Source: Pseudoalteromonas piscicida | GTDB taxonomy: Bacteria; Pseudomonadota; Gammaproteobacteria; Enterobacterales; Alteromonadaceae | Direction of reading: 5' to 3' | Assembly (NCBI RefSeq): GCF_002744175.1 | Contig: NZ_NKHF01000062.1 | Span: 124,001-188,000, forward strand | DNA: 64,000 bases | Shown here: one piece after another, positions 24,706 to 34,700 of the stretch | How the letters are laid out: the number at the start of each line of letters is the position of its first letter | Numbering within the stretch: position 1 is the stretch's first letter | Position numbers and translations under genes: made by a program | Notes under the pieces: generated by a model | Database searches by the model: none | The model's input: only the letters and a program-made list of their open reading frames with translations | Told to the model about the DNA's origin: nothing

Positions 24706-24715
24706 TTTTATATTA

Positions 24716-24739
24716 GTGCACAAGGCCTTGCTTGTGCAC
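24716..24739. terminator. Hairpin between convergent genes
   Basis: GTGCACAA / TTGTGCAC stem with an eight-base loop, between the convergent membrane-protein and qorB-like genes. There is no clear T-tract, so termination is probable but not proven. Confidence 0.5.
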
Positions 24740-24756
24740 AAGCACTCCTACAAAAA

Positions 24757-25602
24757 TCAACTTGTCGCCAATGTTTGCGCTATAGTTGTGGTGGGTCTTC
24801 CTATTAGCTGACTAAGTGCTTTACTGTTTGAGGCTAAGTGGCCTTTTTGTGCTTGAGTTTCAGCATCAACCAGTAATAGCGCAAAGTTTTCTGGCACACC
24901 GAGTGCCACAAGATATGCTAAATATTCGCGACTTGATACAAAATTGGGCTTTACCTCTGCTTGGGTGTGCGAAGACACGGCTTGTGCCAAGCTATCAATT
25001 GTAAAGGCTGTGTCGCCTGCGAGCTCATGAATACGATTTTCATGACCAGTCTCACTCAATACTGTTGCAGCCGCGAGAGCATAGTCTCTGCGTGAAGCAC
25101 TGTTGATTCTTGCTTGTGGCGCGATAGAAGTAATCGCTTGCTTAGCGTTAAATACAGGCGCTAAATCCGTATAGTTTTCGTTATACCAGCCATTTCTCAA
25201 TATGCTGTACGCTATACCACTTCTCTTTAAATATGCTTCTGTTTCTTTATGCTCTTTGGCGAGTTCAAGCGTCGAACTATCTGCATTTAAGATACTTGTA
25301 TAGGCGATAAAGCTGACTTGATTTTCTTTTGCTGCATCGATCACCGCCTTGTGTTGCTGTGTGCGACTCCCTATTTGATTGCTCGATACTAGTAGCAGTT
25401 TTTGCACGCCTGCAAGCGCAGTTTTTAGTGTGTTTGGGTTGTTGTAATCCGCTTCCCTTACCTTCACACCAAGTTGAATTAGTGCCTGTCCTTTATCTTT
25501 ATCTCTAACCAGAGCAACAATATTGGATGCTGGTATTTTTTGAGTTAGAAACTCAACGGTGAGTTGACCTAATTTACCGGTTGCGCCAGTGACTGCGATC
25601 AT
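24757..25602 (-). CDS. qorB: NAD(P)H:quinone oxidoreductase type 2-like (QorB/YtfG, NmrA-type SDR)
   Basis: A 281-residue atypical short-chain dehydrogenase. TGATGKLG at the N-terminus binds NADP; LLLVSSNQIGSR, ILRNGWYNENYT and SRRDYALAAATVL are the typical YtfG/QorB blocks. The expected role is two-electron reduction of quinones in the cytoplasm. A LysR regulator is encoded divergently 103 bases away and probably controls it. Codons 38-40 are the dispersed word GGACAGGCAC. Confidence 0.82.
   Translation of the reverse strand: MIAVTGATGKLGQLTVEFLTQKIPASNIVALVRDKDKGQALIQLGVKVREADYNNPNTLKTALAGVQKLLLVSSNQIGSRTQQHKAVIDAAKENQVSFIAYTSILNADSSTLELAKEHKETEAYLKRSGIAYSILRNGWYNENYTDLAPVFNAKQAITSIAPQARINSASRRDYALAAATVLSETGHENRIHELAGDTAFTIDSLAQAVSSHTQAEVKPNFVSSREYLAYLVALGVPENFALLLVDAETQAQKGHLASNSKALSQLIGRPTTTIAQTLATS
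25482..25491 (-). repeat. Dispersed 10-mer GGACAGGCAC in qorB-like gene
   Basis: Exact on the sense strand, in frame as GGA-CAG-GCA. Confidence 0.65.
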
Positions 25603-25705
25603 TATGTATTCCTCTTTAAAGACTTGAATGTATTGGTTGATGAGTATTATGCGCGGTAATTTTTGTTATCATAAGATGAGTAAATCAGTATGGTGAGTTC
25701 GGTAA

Positions 25706-26602
25706 ATGAGTACAATCAATCTAAATGCACTGAAACTCTTAGCAATATTTGCGACCGTGGTGGATACGGGGAGTTTTTCGCAAGCTGCGCGTAAGCTAGC
25801 TACAAGTCGCTCTAGGGTGAGTGAACAGATCTCTCACTTGGAAGAAATGTTGGGTGTCCGTTTATTGCAGCGCAGTACTAGGCAGCTCACACTTACTCGT
25901 GAAGGGCGAGATATTCTGGCACAAGCTCATTCCTTGCATGCTATTTTAGATGATATTGAGGTGGTATTAGATAACAAAGATCCCCATGGGATGGTGTCAA
26001 TCACCATGACGCACGACATTGCACATAAGTTTCTTTTGCCAAAACTTGCAGAGTTGACTGCTCGCTACCCGAAGATCCAGCTTAATATCATCGTTGACGA
26101 TGACAAGCGCGATATTATCAATGATCAAATAGACTTGGCGCTTAGAGTTGGCTTTCCCAAAGACAGTTCGCTTGTTGCTCGGCAGCTGCATCAAGAGCGC
26201 TTTAAATTGTATGCCAGCCCTAGGTTGATCAACCAATATGGGTTACCTGCGGGTGAAGCCCAGTTAAATCAATTACCTTGGTTGTTACTCGAGCAAGCTA
26301 AGGTAACAGGCATGACTCAGCTTTATCGTGATGGTATAGCGGTAAACCTGGCACCTAATCAAGTACACTGGTGTAATTCTCCTATGCTGTTACAACAAAT
26401 GGCTGTGGCGGGATTAGGGGTAGCACAATTACTGCCATCAACGGTAAAGCAAGAAGTAGGGCGAGGTGAGTTACAAATGATTTGTCCTACGCTAAGTAGC
26501 GAACAACTAGTCTTTTCTTTGGTTTATCCGTCGAGAAAACAAATCCCTCCAAGGACTAGAGCCGTTATAGACTTTTTACTTGAGGCTGAGTTATTTAATT
26601 AA
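25706..26602 (+). CDS. LysR-family transcriptional regulator
   Basis: A 298-residue LysR-type regulator. Its N-terminal winged helix-turn-helix (residues 1-60; FSQAARKLATSRSRVSEQIS and LEEMLGVRLLQRSTRQLTLT) is followed by a periplasmic-binding-like effector domain. It is divergent from the qorB-like gene, the usual arrangement for an autoregulator controlling its neighbour, and upstream of doxX. The effector is unknown, perhaps a quinone or electrophile. Confidence 0.88.
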   Translation: MSTINLNALKLLAIFATVVDTGSFSQAARKLATSRSRVSEQISHLEEMLGVRLLQRSTRQLTLTREGRDILAQAHSLHAILDDIEVVLDNKDPHGMVSITMTHDIAHKFLLPKLAELTARYPKIQLNIIVDDDKRDIINDQIDLALRVGFPKDSSLVARQLHQERFKLYASPRLINQYGLPAGEAQLNQLPWLLLEQAKVTGMTQLYRDGIAVNLAPNQVHWCNSPMLLQQMAVAGLGVAQLLPSTVKQEVGRGELQMICPTLSSEQLVFSLVYPSRKQIPPRTRAVIDFLLEAELFN

Positions 26603-26741
26603 ATGAGCTATTGATTTTCTTAAAAATAGAATGGTTGGTGTTATTTTTACAAATTTAATTATTTCAAATCGAACGTATACTTTTCTCCAACGGCTCGCGA
26701 AGAGCTCCCTAATATCGATTGAATTTATAGAGGAAAGTATC

Positions 26742-27164
26742 ATGAACTTAATTAACATCATCAAACCCAATAGCACACTAGCTTCACTAGCATCGCTATT
26801 TGGTCGAATTGGCTTATCAGCAATTTTCATTTTGGCAGCGATAAATAAAATTCAATTTTATGAGGGGAATGCCGCTTATATGACATCGAGTGGTTTGCCT
26901 GGAGAGTTGCTACCATTGGTGATCGCATTTGAGCTGATCGGTGGTCTATTTATTTTGGTTGGGGCATTCACTCAACTTACTGCAATAGCATTTGCAGGGT
27001 TTAGCGTTATCAGTGCACTGCTATTTCACTTTGAACTGGCCGATCAAATGCAGTTTTTAATGTTCTTTAAAAATATTGCAATGGCTGGTGGCTTTCTGGC
27101 GCTAGCCGCCGCAGGTGCTGGCCAATTCAGCATAGATAGCAAATTCATGGTAAATAAATCATAA
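26742..27164 (+). CDS. DoxX family membrane protein
   Basis: A 140-residue protein with four membrane helices and the DoxX pattern (FGRIGLSAIFILAAINKIQF, then ELIGGLFILVGAFTQLTAIA). ATG 26742 has AGAGGAAAG upstream; the longer frame from 26631 lacks a ribosome site. DoxX-like proteins are linked to redox and electrophile stress, which fits the quinone-reductase/LysR neighbours. Confidence 0.85.
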   Translation: MNLINIIKPNSTLASLASLFGRIGLSAIFILAAINKIQFYEGNAAYMTSSGLPGELLPLVIAFELIGGLFILVGAFTQLTAIAFAGFSVISALLFHFELADQMQFLMFFKNIAMAGGFLALAAAGAGQFSIDSKFMVNKS

Positions 27165-27169
27165 CAGTA

Positions 27170-27210
27170 CAAATTAAAAAGCGGCGCACAGCGTATTGTC
27201 TGTGCGCTAG
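27170..27210 (-). terminator. Terminator of ABC-2 exporter operon
   Basis: GCGCACAG / CTGTGCGC stem with an eight-base loop, followed on the minus strand by CGCTTTTTAATTT. It lies between convergent doxX and the ABC genes. Confidence 0.78.
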
Positions 27211-27220
27211 CGCGAAGCCA

Positions 27221-27946
27221 TCAAGCTCTTTTGAACTTGGCTTTTGCTATCAAAAAGAGCAATAAGGTTTGTCCTGTTAACACAACAAGGTGCCAGTACA
27301 GCGGAAAACCCAAAGCACCGTCAATTATGGTCAGCGCTAATTGAGAGATATGAAAAGTAGGTAATAACCAAGCAAACCATTGCATCCCTTCTGGAAACAC
27401 TGTGATAGGTAACCAAAGTCCAGACAACAGCGATAAGGGAAGATAAATTAAATTGACAACCGCAGGTGCAGCCTTTGCCGACACAGAAAGCCCCACAATT
27501 AAGCCAAGCATACACAAAGGAAAAGTACCGACCAGAGCCAGTATGACCACTAACACCCACTGTGCGAGGGTTAATGACACCCCTGAAAACAGCGCCAATA
27601 GGCTCATTAAGCATGCAACAAGTAATGAAAATGCTGTGGCACTCACGCATTTAGCAAGTAAGTATTGATAAGGGGAAACCGGCGACAGTTGCTTGAGTAC
27701 AAGCCAGCCATTTTGTTTTTCCAGCGCAACATTCACGCCAAAGGAAAATAGCGCAGGACCAATCATGGCGAATATCAAGTAATTGATAAACATATAATTG
27801 TGAGAGTCGTGATGGCTAAAAACGATACCAAAAAAGAGATAAAACAAGCAGGGAAACAAAGTCGCAGGGATGACAAAACCTTTGCTTCTAAAGGTGCTAA
27901 GTAGCTCTGTTTTGCTTTCAAGAATAAAAGAGGTGGCATTGATCAT
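27221..27946 (-). CDS. ABC-2 type transporter permease
   Basis: A 241-residue membrane protein with six helices and ABC2_membrane spacing, including the long cytoplasmic N-terminus and LPLSLLSGLWLPITVFPEGM before the last helices, a typical ABC-2 block. Four bases separate it from the ATPase gene upstream. The two form a small export system for an unidentified substrate, often drugs or lipids. Confidence 0.88.
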   Translation of the reverse strand: MINATSFILESKTELLSTFRSKGFVIPATLFPCLFYLFFGIVFSHHDSHNYMFINYLIFAMIGPALFSFGVNVALEKQNGWLVLKQLSPVSPYQYLLAKCVSATAFSLLVACLMSLLALFSGVSLTLAQWVLVVILALVGTFPLCMLGLIVGLSVSAKAAPAVVNLIYLPLSLLSGLWLPITVFPEGMQWFAWLLPTFHISQLALTIIDGALGFPLYWHLVVLTGQTLLLFLIAKAKFKRA

Positions 27947-27950
27947 AGTG

Positions 27951-28838
27951 TTAAGCCTTCTGTATGTTCATTGAAGCTAAATAAGCTTCTTCTAGATTCA
28001 TTGGTGCGACATGGAGATTGCAAATGCTGAACTGGTTTAATAGACGTTGCAGGATCTGGTTAGGTTCGTCAGTCAAAATAGTGAATTCGCTTCCTTGCAC
28101 TGTTAGGTCAACCAGAGGTAAAGCGTCGACTAAAGCGGCCACAGGCTGCGCACAACTAAAGCGGATTTTTGAACGTTGGAAGTTATTAGCAATTTCTGGA
28201 ATGTCGTTTAACTTTTGGCATTGCCCCTCTTTGAGTATCAATAGCTCATCAGCTAATGCTTCTGCTTCATGAAGATAATGTGTGGTCAAAAGTACCGTCT
28301 TATTTTGTTGTTTTAGTCTTTTAATGGACAGCCACAATTGCTGTCTAGACTCCACATCCATACCAGCGCTAGGTTCATCTAAAAAAACAATATCTGGGTT
28401 TCCTACGAGTGCAATCGCCATAAACAAACGCTGTTTTTGTCCTCCAGACAAGGTATCAAATGTTTGCTCTAAACATGTTTCTAGTTGGCATATTGATATT
28501 AACTGCGCCAGTAAAATGGGGTCTTGGTGGTAGCTAGAAAATAACCTTAAAAACTCGATGACCTTGGTGTGTAATGGTAATCCTGCTAACTGCATCATAG
28601 CGCCGACTCGCTCGCGGCAATGAGCTGAGTCTGGGTTGTGTCCAAGTACAGAAATGTGGCCTGAGGTTGGCGTTAACCGGCCGAGCATTATATTGATTAA
28701 AGTGGTTTTTCCGGCACCATTTGGGCCTAAAATGGCATATACCTTACCTTGCTCAAGCGTTAGATTGAGTCGCTCAAGAATTGGCATATTATCGTTGTAT
28801 GAAAAGCGAATATTGGTTAGCTCAATTGCATTGCTCAC
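27951..28838 (-). CDS. ABC transporter ATP-binding protein (ABC-2 exporter)
   Basis: A 295-residue ATPase with Walker A GPNGAGKTT, signature LSGGQKQR, Walker B VFLDEPSAGMD and H-loop LLTTHYLHEAE. GTG 28838 with GGGAG eight bases upstream is the probable start; the frame extends to 28946 but its first 36 residues are untypical. A C-terminal regulatory extension of about 80 residues follows. Partner of the permease at 27221-27946. Confidence 0.88.
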   Translation of the reverse strand: MSNAIELTNIRFSYNDNMPILERLNLTLEQGKVYAILGPNGAGKTTLINIMLGRLTPTSGHISVLGHNPDSAHCRERVGAMMQLAGLPLHTKVIEFLRLFSSYHQDPILLAQLISICQLETCLEQTFDTLSGGQKQRLFMAIALVGNPDIVFLDEPSAGMDVESRQQLWLSIKRLKQQNKTVLLTTHYLHEAEALADELLILKEGQCQKLNDIPEIANNFQRSKIRFSCAQPVAALVDALPLVDLTVQGSEFTILTDEPNQILQRLLNQFSICNLHVAPMNLEEAYLASMNIQKA

Positions 28839-29014
28839 TGTATTTACTCCCGAGTTTTGACTATCGAGCAGTATGCAGTGCATCAACGAGAGAGGTGAGT
28901 GAGGGTTGTCAGGAAATGAAATGACAATTGTCAGACACAATACCAATCTAGTTAATTAAGAGAGCTATGTTTCGTCCTCAAATGAACCTGTTAGTTTAAT
29001 AAGTCGCAATAACA

Positions 29015-29034
29015 GGTGCAGCGCTAACTGCACC
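29015..29034. other. Hairpin downstream of DUF2141 gene
   Basis: GGTGCAG / CTGCACC stem with a six-base loop, without a T-tract, nine bases past the gene end on the minus strand. Possible terminator. Confidence 0.45.
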
Positions 29035-29042
29035 ATTGTATT

Positions 29043-29552
29043 TTACAATCCAGTCATTTTTGATAAGTGTGTAGAGAGGGCTAGCTGGATCTTAGTGTTA
29101 GGGGCTTTTACCGTAAACAATGCTTCTTCAAAATCTCCCTTTGAGAAGCTGTCGTGAATATTATTTGATAAGGCATAAGGTTCGCTGGGCATACCAGTAA
29201 ATGGGAAAATCATCCGATCCATACCGCCGTCACCGTCTTCGTCATGAATAACGTGAATGGCGTATTGTCCAGCGGGTACATCTTCAAAAGTAACCGAAGT
29301 GACGGGTGTCTGTGGTGAAACAATGAGCTTGCGAAAAAAGTGTGCGTCAGGATCATTCACATTCTTATCGCTATGGTAGTCGGCACTATTGTCAAATAGC
29401 AATACTAGCATCTGACCATCAGTGTTGGTAACGTCGGTGATTTCAACGGTAAGGTTAGTTGGCGGACCTGCAACCGTATTCACACTGACTGGACTTGTTG
29501 AACTGCACGCTGCAAGTAATGTCAGCGCAAATAAAATAATTAGAGACCTCAT
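29043..29552 (-). CDS. DUF2141 family lipoprotein
   Basis: A 169-residue lipoprotein (LLAAC lipobox, Cys16). The DUF2141 fold is a beta-sandwich with LTVEITDVTNTDGQMLVLLF and PAGQYAIHVIHDEDGDGGMD near the middle, the family hallmark acidic loop suggesting calcium binding. Function unknown. Monocistronic; the upstream region faces pirin. Confidence 0.82.
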   Translation of the reverse strand: MRSLIILFALTLLAACSSTSPVSVNTVAGPPTNLTVEITDVTNTDGQMLVLLFDNSADYHSDKNVNDPDAHFFRKLIVSPQTPVTSVTFEDVPAGQYAIHVIHDEDGDGGMDRMIFPFTGMPSEPYALSNNIHDSFSKGDFEEALFTVKAPNTKIQLALSTHLSKMTGL

Positions 29553-29793
29553 CCTTTGCTCCTATCAAGCGTTAAACTATAGCCCCACAAGCTTGTCATA
29601 TAATTGTGTGATTACTGTTAAAAATTGTTAGATCTAGATGCAGGAGAACACTGTTCTGACCACTATGACATGAATATGCAAAAACTTGTGTCTTTCATTC
29701 TTTTTAAACGAACGTATTACCCAATTTTAGCTAATTTTAATCTCTCATCACTTTGATAATCTAAACACATAACGAAACAGTAATGGAGTTTCC

Positions 29794-30621
29794 ATGAAAA
29801 TTATCAGAGTCAATAAAGCACACGCGACTCAAGACGGCGGCGGTGTCAATATTAACCGGATCTCTGGCTTTGACGGAAAAAGCCTTGATCCATACCTTAT
29901 GATTGACGAGCTGAAGTCAGACGACCCGAATGACTTTATTGCGGGTTTCCCGCCGCACCCACATCGTGGTATTGAAACCTTTACGTACATCCGCAAAGGC
30001 GGGTTTGAACATAAAGATCAAATGGGCAATGTTAAAGCAATCCGCAGTGGAGACGTGCAATGGATGAGCACAGGCCGAGGCGTCGTACACAGCGAAATGC
30101 CGCTGAGCGATACCGAAGGCATGCACGGCTTTCAAATCTGGCTGAACATGCCTGCAAAAGAGAAAATGCGGGCACCTAAGTATCAAGACACAACTGAACA
30201 GCCAGCTCCTAAAATCACCATAGGTGAAGCGGGATATTTTAAGGCGTTAGCAGGGACTTGGCATGTTGAAGGCCAACAGCTAGCTTCACCACTACAAGGT
30301 TTAGCGGGGAATGGCGCCCTTGCAGATGTGGAGTTGGAGCAAGGTACTCAGTTGCAATTAGATCTCACTCAGTTTGCTAAAGTGATGATTTATATCCACT
30401 CTGGTCGGTTTGAAAACTACGGCGAACAAACGCTTTTGGAGTTAGACCCAGAACATCAAATGAGTTTAATTGCAACGGATAAAGTAGGCTTTGTTATTCT
30501 TGCGGGACAGCCAATCAACGAGAAAATCGCACATATGGGGCCGTTTGTAATGAACACACAAGAAGAGTTGCATCAGGCGGTGAGAGATTATCAACAAGGT
30601 CGCTTCGGCGATATTGTATAG
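29794..30621 (+). CDS. Pirin family protein
   Basis: A 275-residue bicupin. The metal-binding block FPPHPHRGIETFTYI (H55, H57), GGFEHKDQMG and the loop QWMSTGRGVVHSEMP match pirins exactly. Bacterial pirins include quercetinases and redox-responsive regulators, so the exact activity is open. The next gene, a glutathionyl-hydroquinone reductase, begins nine bases later, pointing to aromatic or quinone metabolism. Confidence 0.92.
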   Translation: MKIIRVNKAHATQDGGGVNINRISGFDGKSLDPYLMIDELKSDDPNDFIAGFPPHPHRGIETFTYIRKGGFEHKDQMGNVKAIRSGDVQWMSTGRGVVHSEMPLSDTEGMHGFQIWLNMPAKEKMRAPKYQDTTEQPAPKITIGEAGYFKALAGTWHVEGQQLASPLQGLAGNGALADVELEQGTQLQLDLTQFAKVMIYIHSGRFENYGEQTLLELDPEHQMSLIATDKVGFVILAGQPINEKIAHMGPFVMNTQEELHQAVRDYQQGRFGDIV

Positions 30622-30630
30622 GGGGTTTAC

Positions 30631-31614
30631 ATGGGATTATTAATCGATGGTCAATGGCACGATAAATGGTATGACACCAAAAGTAGCCAAGGTAAATTCG
30701 AGCGCGAGTCTTCAAAATTAAGAAACTGGGTAACTCAAGATGGTAGTGCAGGGCCTTCTGGAAAAGCTGGCTTTAAAGCGGAGTCTGGTCGCTATCACCT
30801 GTATGTGTCGTTGGCATGTCCTTGGGCGCATCGCACGCTTATTTTCAGAAAGCTCAAGCGACTTGAGGGGCATATCGATGTCTCTATTGTAGACCCTGAT
30901 ATGCTTAATCAAGGTTGGACTTTTAGCAGCCAACGTCCAGAGGTCGGGGATAACCTGCATCAACAAAGCTTTATGCACCAATTGTATACAAAAAATGACC
31001 CAAATTATTCGGGTAGAGTAACCGTGCCTGTCCTTTGGGATAAACAAACCAACCAGATAGTGAGTAATGAGTCGAGCGAGATCATTCGCATGTTCAATAG
31101 TGCGTTTAACCATATCACTGGCGAGCAGGCAGACTACTACCCAGAGGCATTAAGAAACGAAATCGATGCAGTCAATGAATTTGTCTACCATCATATTAAT
31201 AATGGCGTATACAAAGCCGGTTTTGCTACGACCCAAGAGGCATATAACGACGCGGTAAAGGCATTATTTAAGGCCTTGGATAAACTAGAAACTCAACTCG
31301 CAGCACAGCGTTATTTGGTGAAAGGCCAGCTTACGGAAGCTGACTGGCGCTTGTTTACAACCTTGATACGCTTCGATAGCGTCTATCATGGCCACTTTAA
31401 ATGTAATATTAGGCAAATTGAAGACTACCCGAATCTTTCAGGGTATGTTCGAGACTTGTACCAGCATGCTGGAATAGCTGAGACAGTCGACTTTGCACAT
31501 ATCAAGCGGCATTACTACTTTAGCCACACTATGATAAACCCAACCCAAGTGGTGCCAGAAGGACCCGCAATAGATTACCTTGGTTATCATAATCGTCAGG
31601 GGATTTCTTTGTAG
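30631..31614 (+). CDS. yqjG: Glutathionyl-hydroquinone reductase (YqjG/ECM4-like)
   Basis: A 327-residue xi-class glutathione transferase. The active-site block is SLACPWAHR with Cys63, and the C-terminal helix bundle has LTEADWRLFTTLIRFDSVYHGHFKCN, both diagnostic. It reduces glutathionyl-hydroquinones to hydroquinones with glutathione. Co-transcribed with the pirin gene. Contains an antisense copy of the 10-mer (31024-31033). A large hairpin follows the gene. Confidence 0.93.
   Translation: MGLLIDGQWHDKWYDTKSSQGKFERESSKLRNWVTQDGSAGPSGKAGFKAESGRYHLYVSLACPWAHRTLIFRKLKRLEGHIDVSIVDPDMLNQGWTFSSQRPEVGDNLHQQSFMHQLYTKNDPNYSGRVTVPVLWDKQTNQIVSNESSEIIRMFNSAFNHITGEQADYYPEALRNEIDAVNEFVYHHINNGVYKAGFATTQEAYNDAVKALFKALDKLETQLAAQRYLVKGQLTEADWRLFTTLIRFDSVYHGHFKCNIRQIEDYPNLSGYVRDLYQHAGIAETVDFAHIKRHYYFSHTMINPTQVVPEGPAIDYLGYHNRQGISL
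31024..31033 (-). repeat. Dispersed 10-mer, antisense copy in yqjG
   Basis: GTGCCTGTCC on the sense strand, coding Val-Pro-Val. The only coding copy whose sense strand carries the complement. Confidence 0.65.
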
Positions 31615-31657
31615 GCAAGTATAAACAATTGCCTTTAGTTAGATTTGGACTAAATTT

Positions 31658-31718
31658 AAAAGTGCGTTTGGGCTCTGTGCTAAACCTGTCGTCAGAGGCA
31701 AACGCGCTTTGGGTTTTA
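31658..31718 (+). terminator. Terminator after pirin/yqjG operon
   Basis: A long stem with outer arm AAAGTGCGTTTG and inner arm GCTCTG pairing with CAGAG and CAAACGCGCTTT, then GGGTTTTATT. A weaker AGGCAA/TTGCCT hairpin lies at 31613-31634. Confidence 0.7.
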
Positions 31719-31754
31719 TTACCTAATAGCTAGGCTACTGTCCAAGGAGAAAAT

Positions 31755-34700
31755 GTGTCTTCTTCCCAAATTGCTAAAGGCGCTATCATACTTTTGCTGG
31801 CTGTGATGTTGAGTGCTATTTTATATTTTGAAAACAGTATTCAAGATGATCTGAACGAAAGTTTTTATCAGCGCTTAGAGCAGGTGCATTCGGCGCAAAA
31901 CAACATTTATCTAGGAGAAATTGACGCAAGCCGCCGGTTTCTTTATTTTTTACTCGATACTCCGCCAATCCAAGGTATTGCCAGAGCGCAAAAAAATAAT
32001 GGGATAGACCCACAAGAGAACACTGAGCTTGATGTATGGCGTGCGCGACTAAGCACCATATTTAGGTCGATGTTGTATTCTTATGATGGTCTTAATCAGA
32101 TCCGCCTACTTGATGCAAAGACAGGGTTAGAGCTTGTTAGAGCAGAGCGCCAGCTTGGAAAAGTTATTTCGGTATCTGACAGTAAATTGCAAAACAAGAG
32201 CCAGCATGACTATTTCACACACTCCTTACAACTGCCGGAACGTACTATCTATTCAACGCCTATCAATCTAAATAGAGAGCATGGTCGAATTGTTACTCCC
32301 ATCCAACCAACAAAACGTTTTACTCTGCCAACTTACGATATTGATAATGAGTTATTTGGCATTTTAATTATTAATGTCAATGCTGAAAAAATGATAGAAA
32401 AACTGAGCGCACAAGTACCTAGTATGCAAAAGGTTATATTACTTGGTGAGGATGATTCATTTATCTACCACCCAGAGTTTGCGCTTCGCTACAGTAAGGA
32501 TCTTAACCCGGAGCTGAATTTTCAAAAATTATATAATGTTCAGCCATGGTCAAATCAGCTGCAACTGGTAGAAGACAAAAAAACGGCTGAAAGCTTTCTC
32601 GCCTTAATTAATGATGTGGAAGGAGCAAACTTCCATAACTTAAAAGTGCAATTAGTGAACCTCATCCCCTTTACTATTTACCAACAAAACTTAAATGAAA
32701 AGCGCTTGACTACATACACGTTATTGGCTGTTGCATGTAGTGTATTTGCATTAATCTTCTTTGCTTTTTGGCAATACACCCAAAGTTTACGCACATTGGA
32801 TTCCACTCGAGCTGAATTTAAGGCTATTTTAGACGGAGCGTCAGATGGGGTACTTGGGTTTGATATGGGTTTAAAGCTTACCAGCTTCAATGAATCTGCT
32901 AAACACTTTTTCAGGCAACTCAACAAAAGTAAGGTAGGCCATGATTCTCGGTTTTTACCCGAGCCTGTGCATCAGTTTGTTGAACGTAATGCAAGTAAAG
33001 TGCTGTTAGGCGAAGAGGTGGGAGCAACATCGCTGGAGTTAAATCAAAGCGCGCAAGAAAACAAGTGGCTGTCACTGAGTTTGTCGCCGATCTATGGCGG
33101 CAAACAAGGGATACAGGGGGTGGCCTTATTTGTGGAAGATATTACTGATAAGAAAGAAGCTGAAGCGCAGTTGCTAGGAGCAAATGAACGACTTGAACAA
33201 GAAGTGAAGGAGCGTACCAAAGAGTTGGTAGATGCGCGTGACAAAGCGGCCAAAGCGTCTGAGGTGAAAAGTGCGTTTATTTCGACAATTAGCCATGAAA
33301 TGAGAACGCCACTTAACGGCATATTGGGCTCACTCAATTTGGTAAGAAAAGAGCCGGTAACAAAACACCAACGCAAGTATTTAGAAATGATGGAGACCAG
33401 TTCAACTACTTTACTATCGCTTATCAACGATGTACTGGACCTCTCCAAAATTGAAGCTGGCAAGCTAGATATTGATAACGAGCCTTTCAATCCACTTTCA
33501 ATCATTGAGCATGTTGCTTTATCTATGTCGGCAAAAGCAAAAGAGCAAGGTCTTACTTATGTTTTAGATCAGAGCGGCCTTGAACATATTGAATTATGTG
33601 GTGATGCTGCACGTGTTAAGCAAGTGGTGTATAACCTGCTCAGTAACGCCATTAAGTTTACGAAAAAAGGACATGTAAAGCTCACGGTGAGTTCAGAGCA
33701 GTTAGATGATACGGTTTGGCTCAAAGTGATGGTTGAAGATACAGGTGTTGGTATCGAGAAATCAAATCATAACAAGCTATTTCAATCGTTTAGTCAAGAG
33801 TCTAGCAATACCTCAAATGAGTTCGGTGGCACTGGTCTGGGGCTGTCTATCTGTAAACAGCTTATAGAAAAAATGCTAGGTCACATTCGCTTTGAAAGTG
33901 AAAAATTTAAAGGGAGTAAATTTTGGTTTGAATTGCCGTTTTCTAGTGTTCAAACCAAGCCCATTAATGTACCTAAGGTTCTAACGGGCAAAAAAGTATC
34001 GGTATCATGCAGCAGTGATTTGGAAAGAGATTATATCGCAAAACTCATAGGTAAACTGGGTGGAGAGTATATTGAGGATCAATTAAATAGCCAACTGTGT
34101 ATCGTGACCGATGAAACAGCCTTTGCGCAATTGCCCAAAGCGAAAAGCGAGTTCGAGAAATTAATTCTAGTGGGTGATGAGCTGCAACACATCAATGATA
34201 GCGATAATCTTTTGCACCTTTCAGATCCTATTCGACTTGGCGAGATTGTCTCACTATTCGATTTAACCAAAGCAATTAGGTTACAGCCCAGCCTAAAATC
34301 ATCGGGCGAAGTGACGGCACTTACTGGTAACTTGGTTGCTGGGTGCCATTTCTTGGTGGTTGACGATAACCAAATTAATCGCATCGTGGCCAAGGGGATT
34401 TTAGAGGGGCAAGGTGCCAAGGTGAGTTTTGCTGTCGATGGTCAAGATGCGGTAAATAAACTACTGTTATTTGAGCATCAGGAAGTCGACTTTGATGCCA
34501 TCTTTATGGATTGTAATATGCCTGGGATGGATGGTTATCAAGCAACGAGAGCGATTAGACAAGGTCAAGGTGGAGATAGATACAAAGACAGCCCAATTAT
34601 TGCCATGACAGCAAGTGCATTATCGGGGGAAAGGGAGCGTTGTTTAAGTGCAGGCATGGATGAATTTGTTACAAAACCTGTGGTGGTAGAGCAGCTCTTT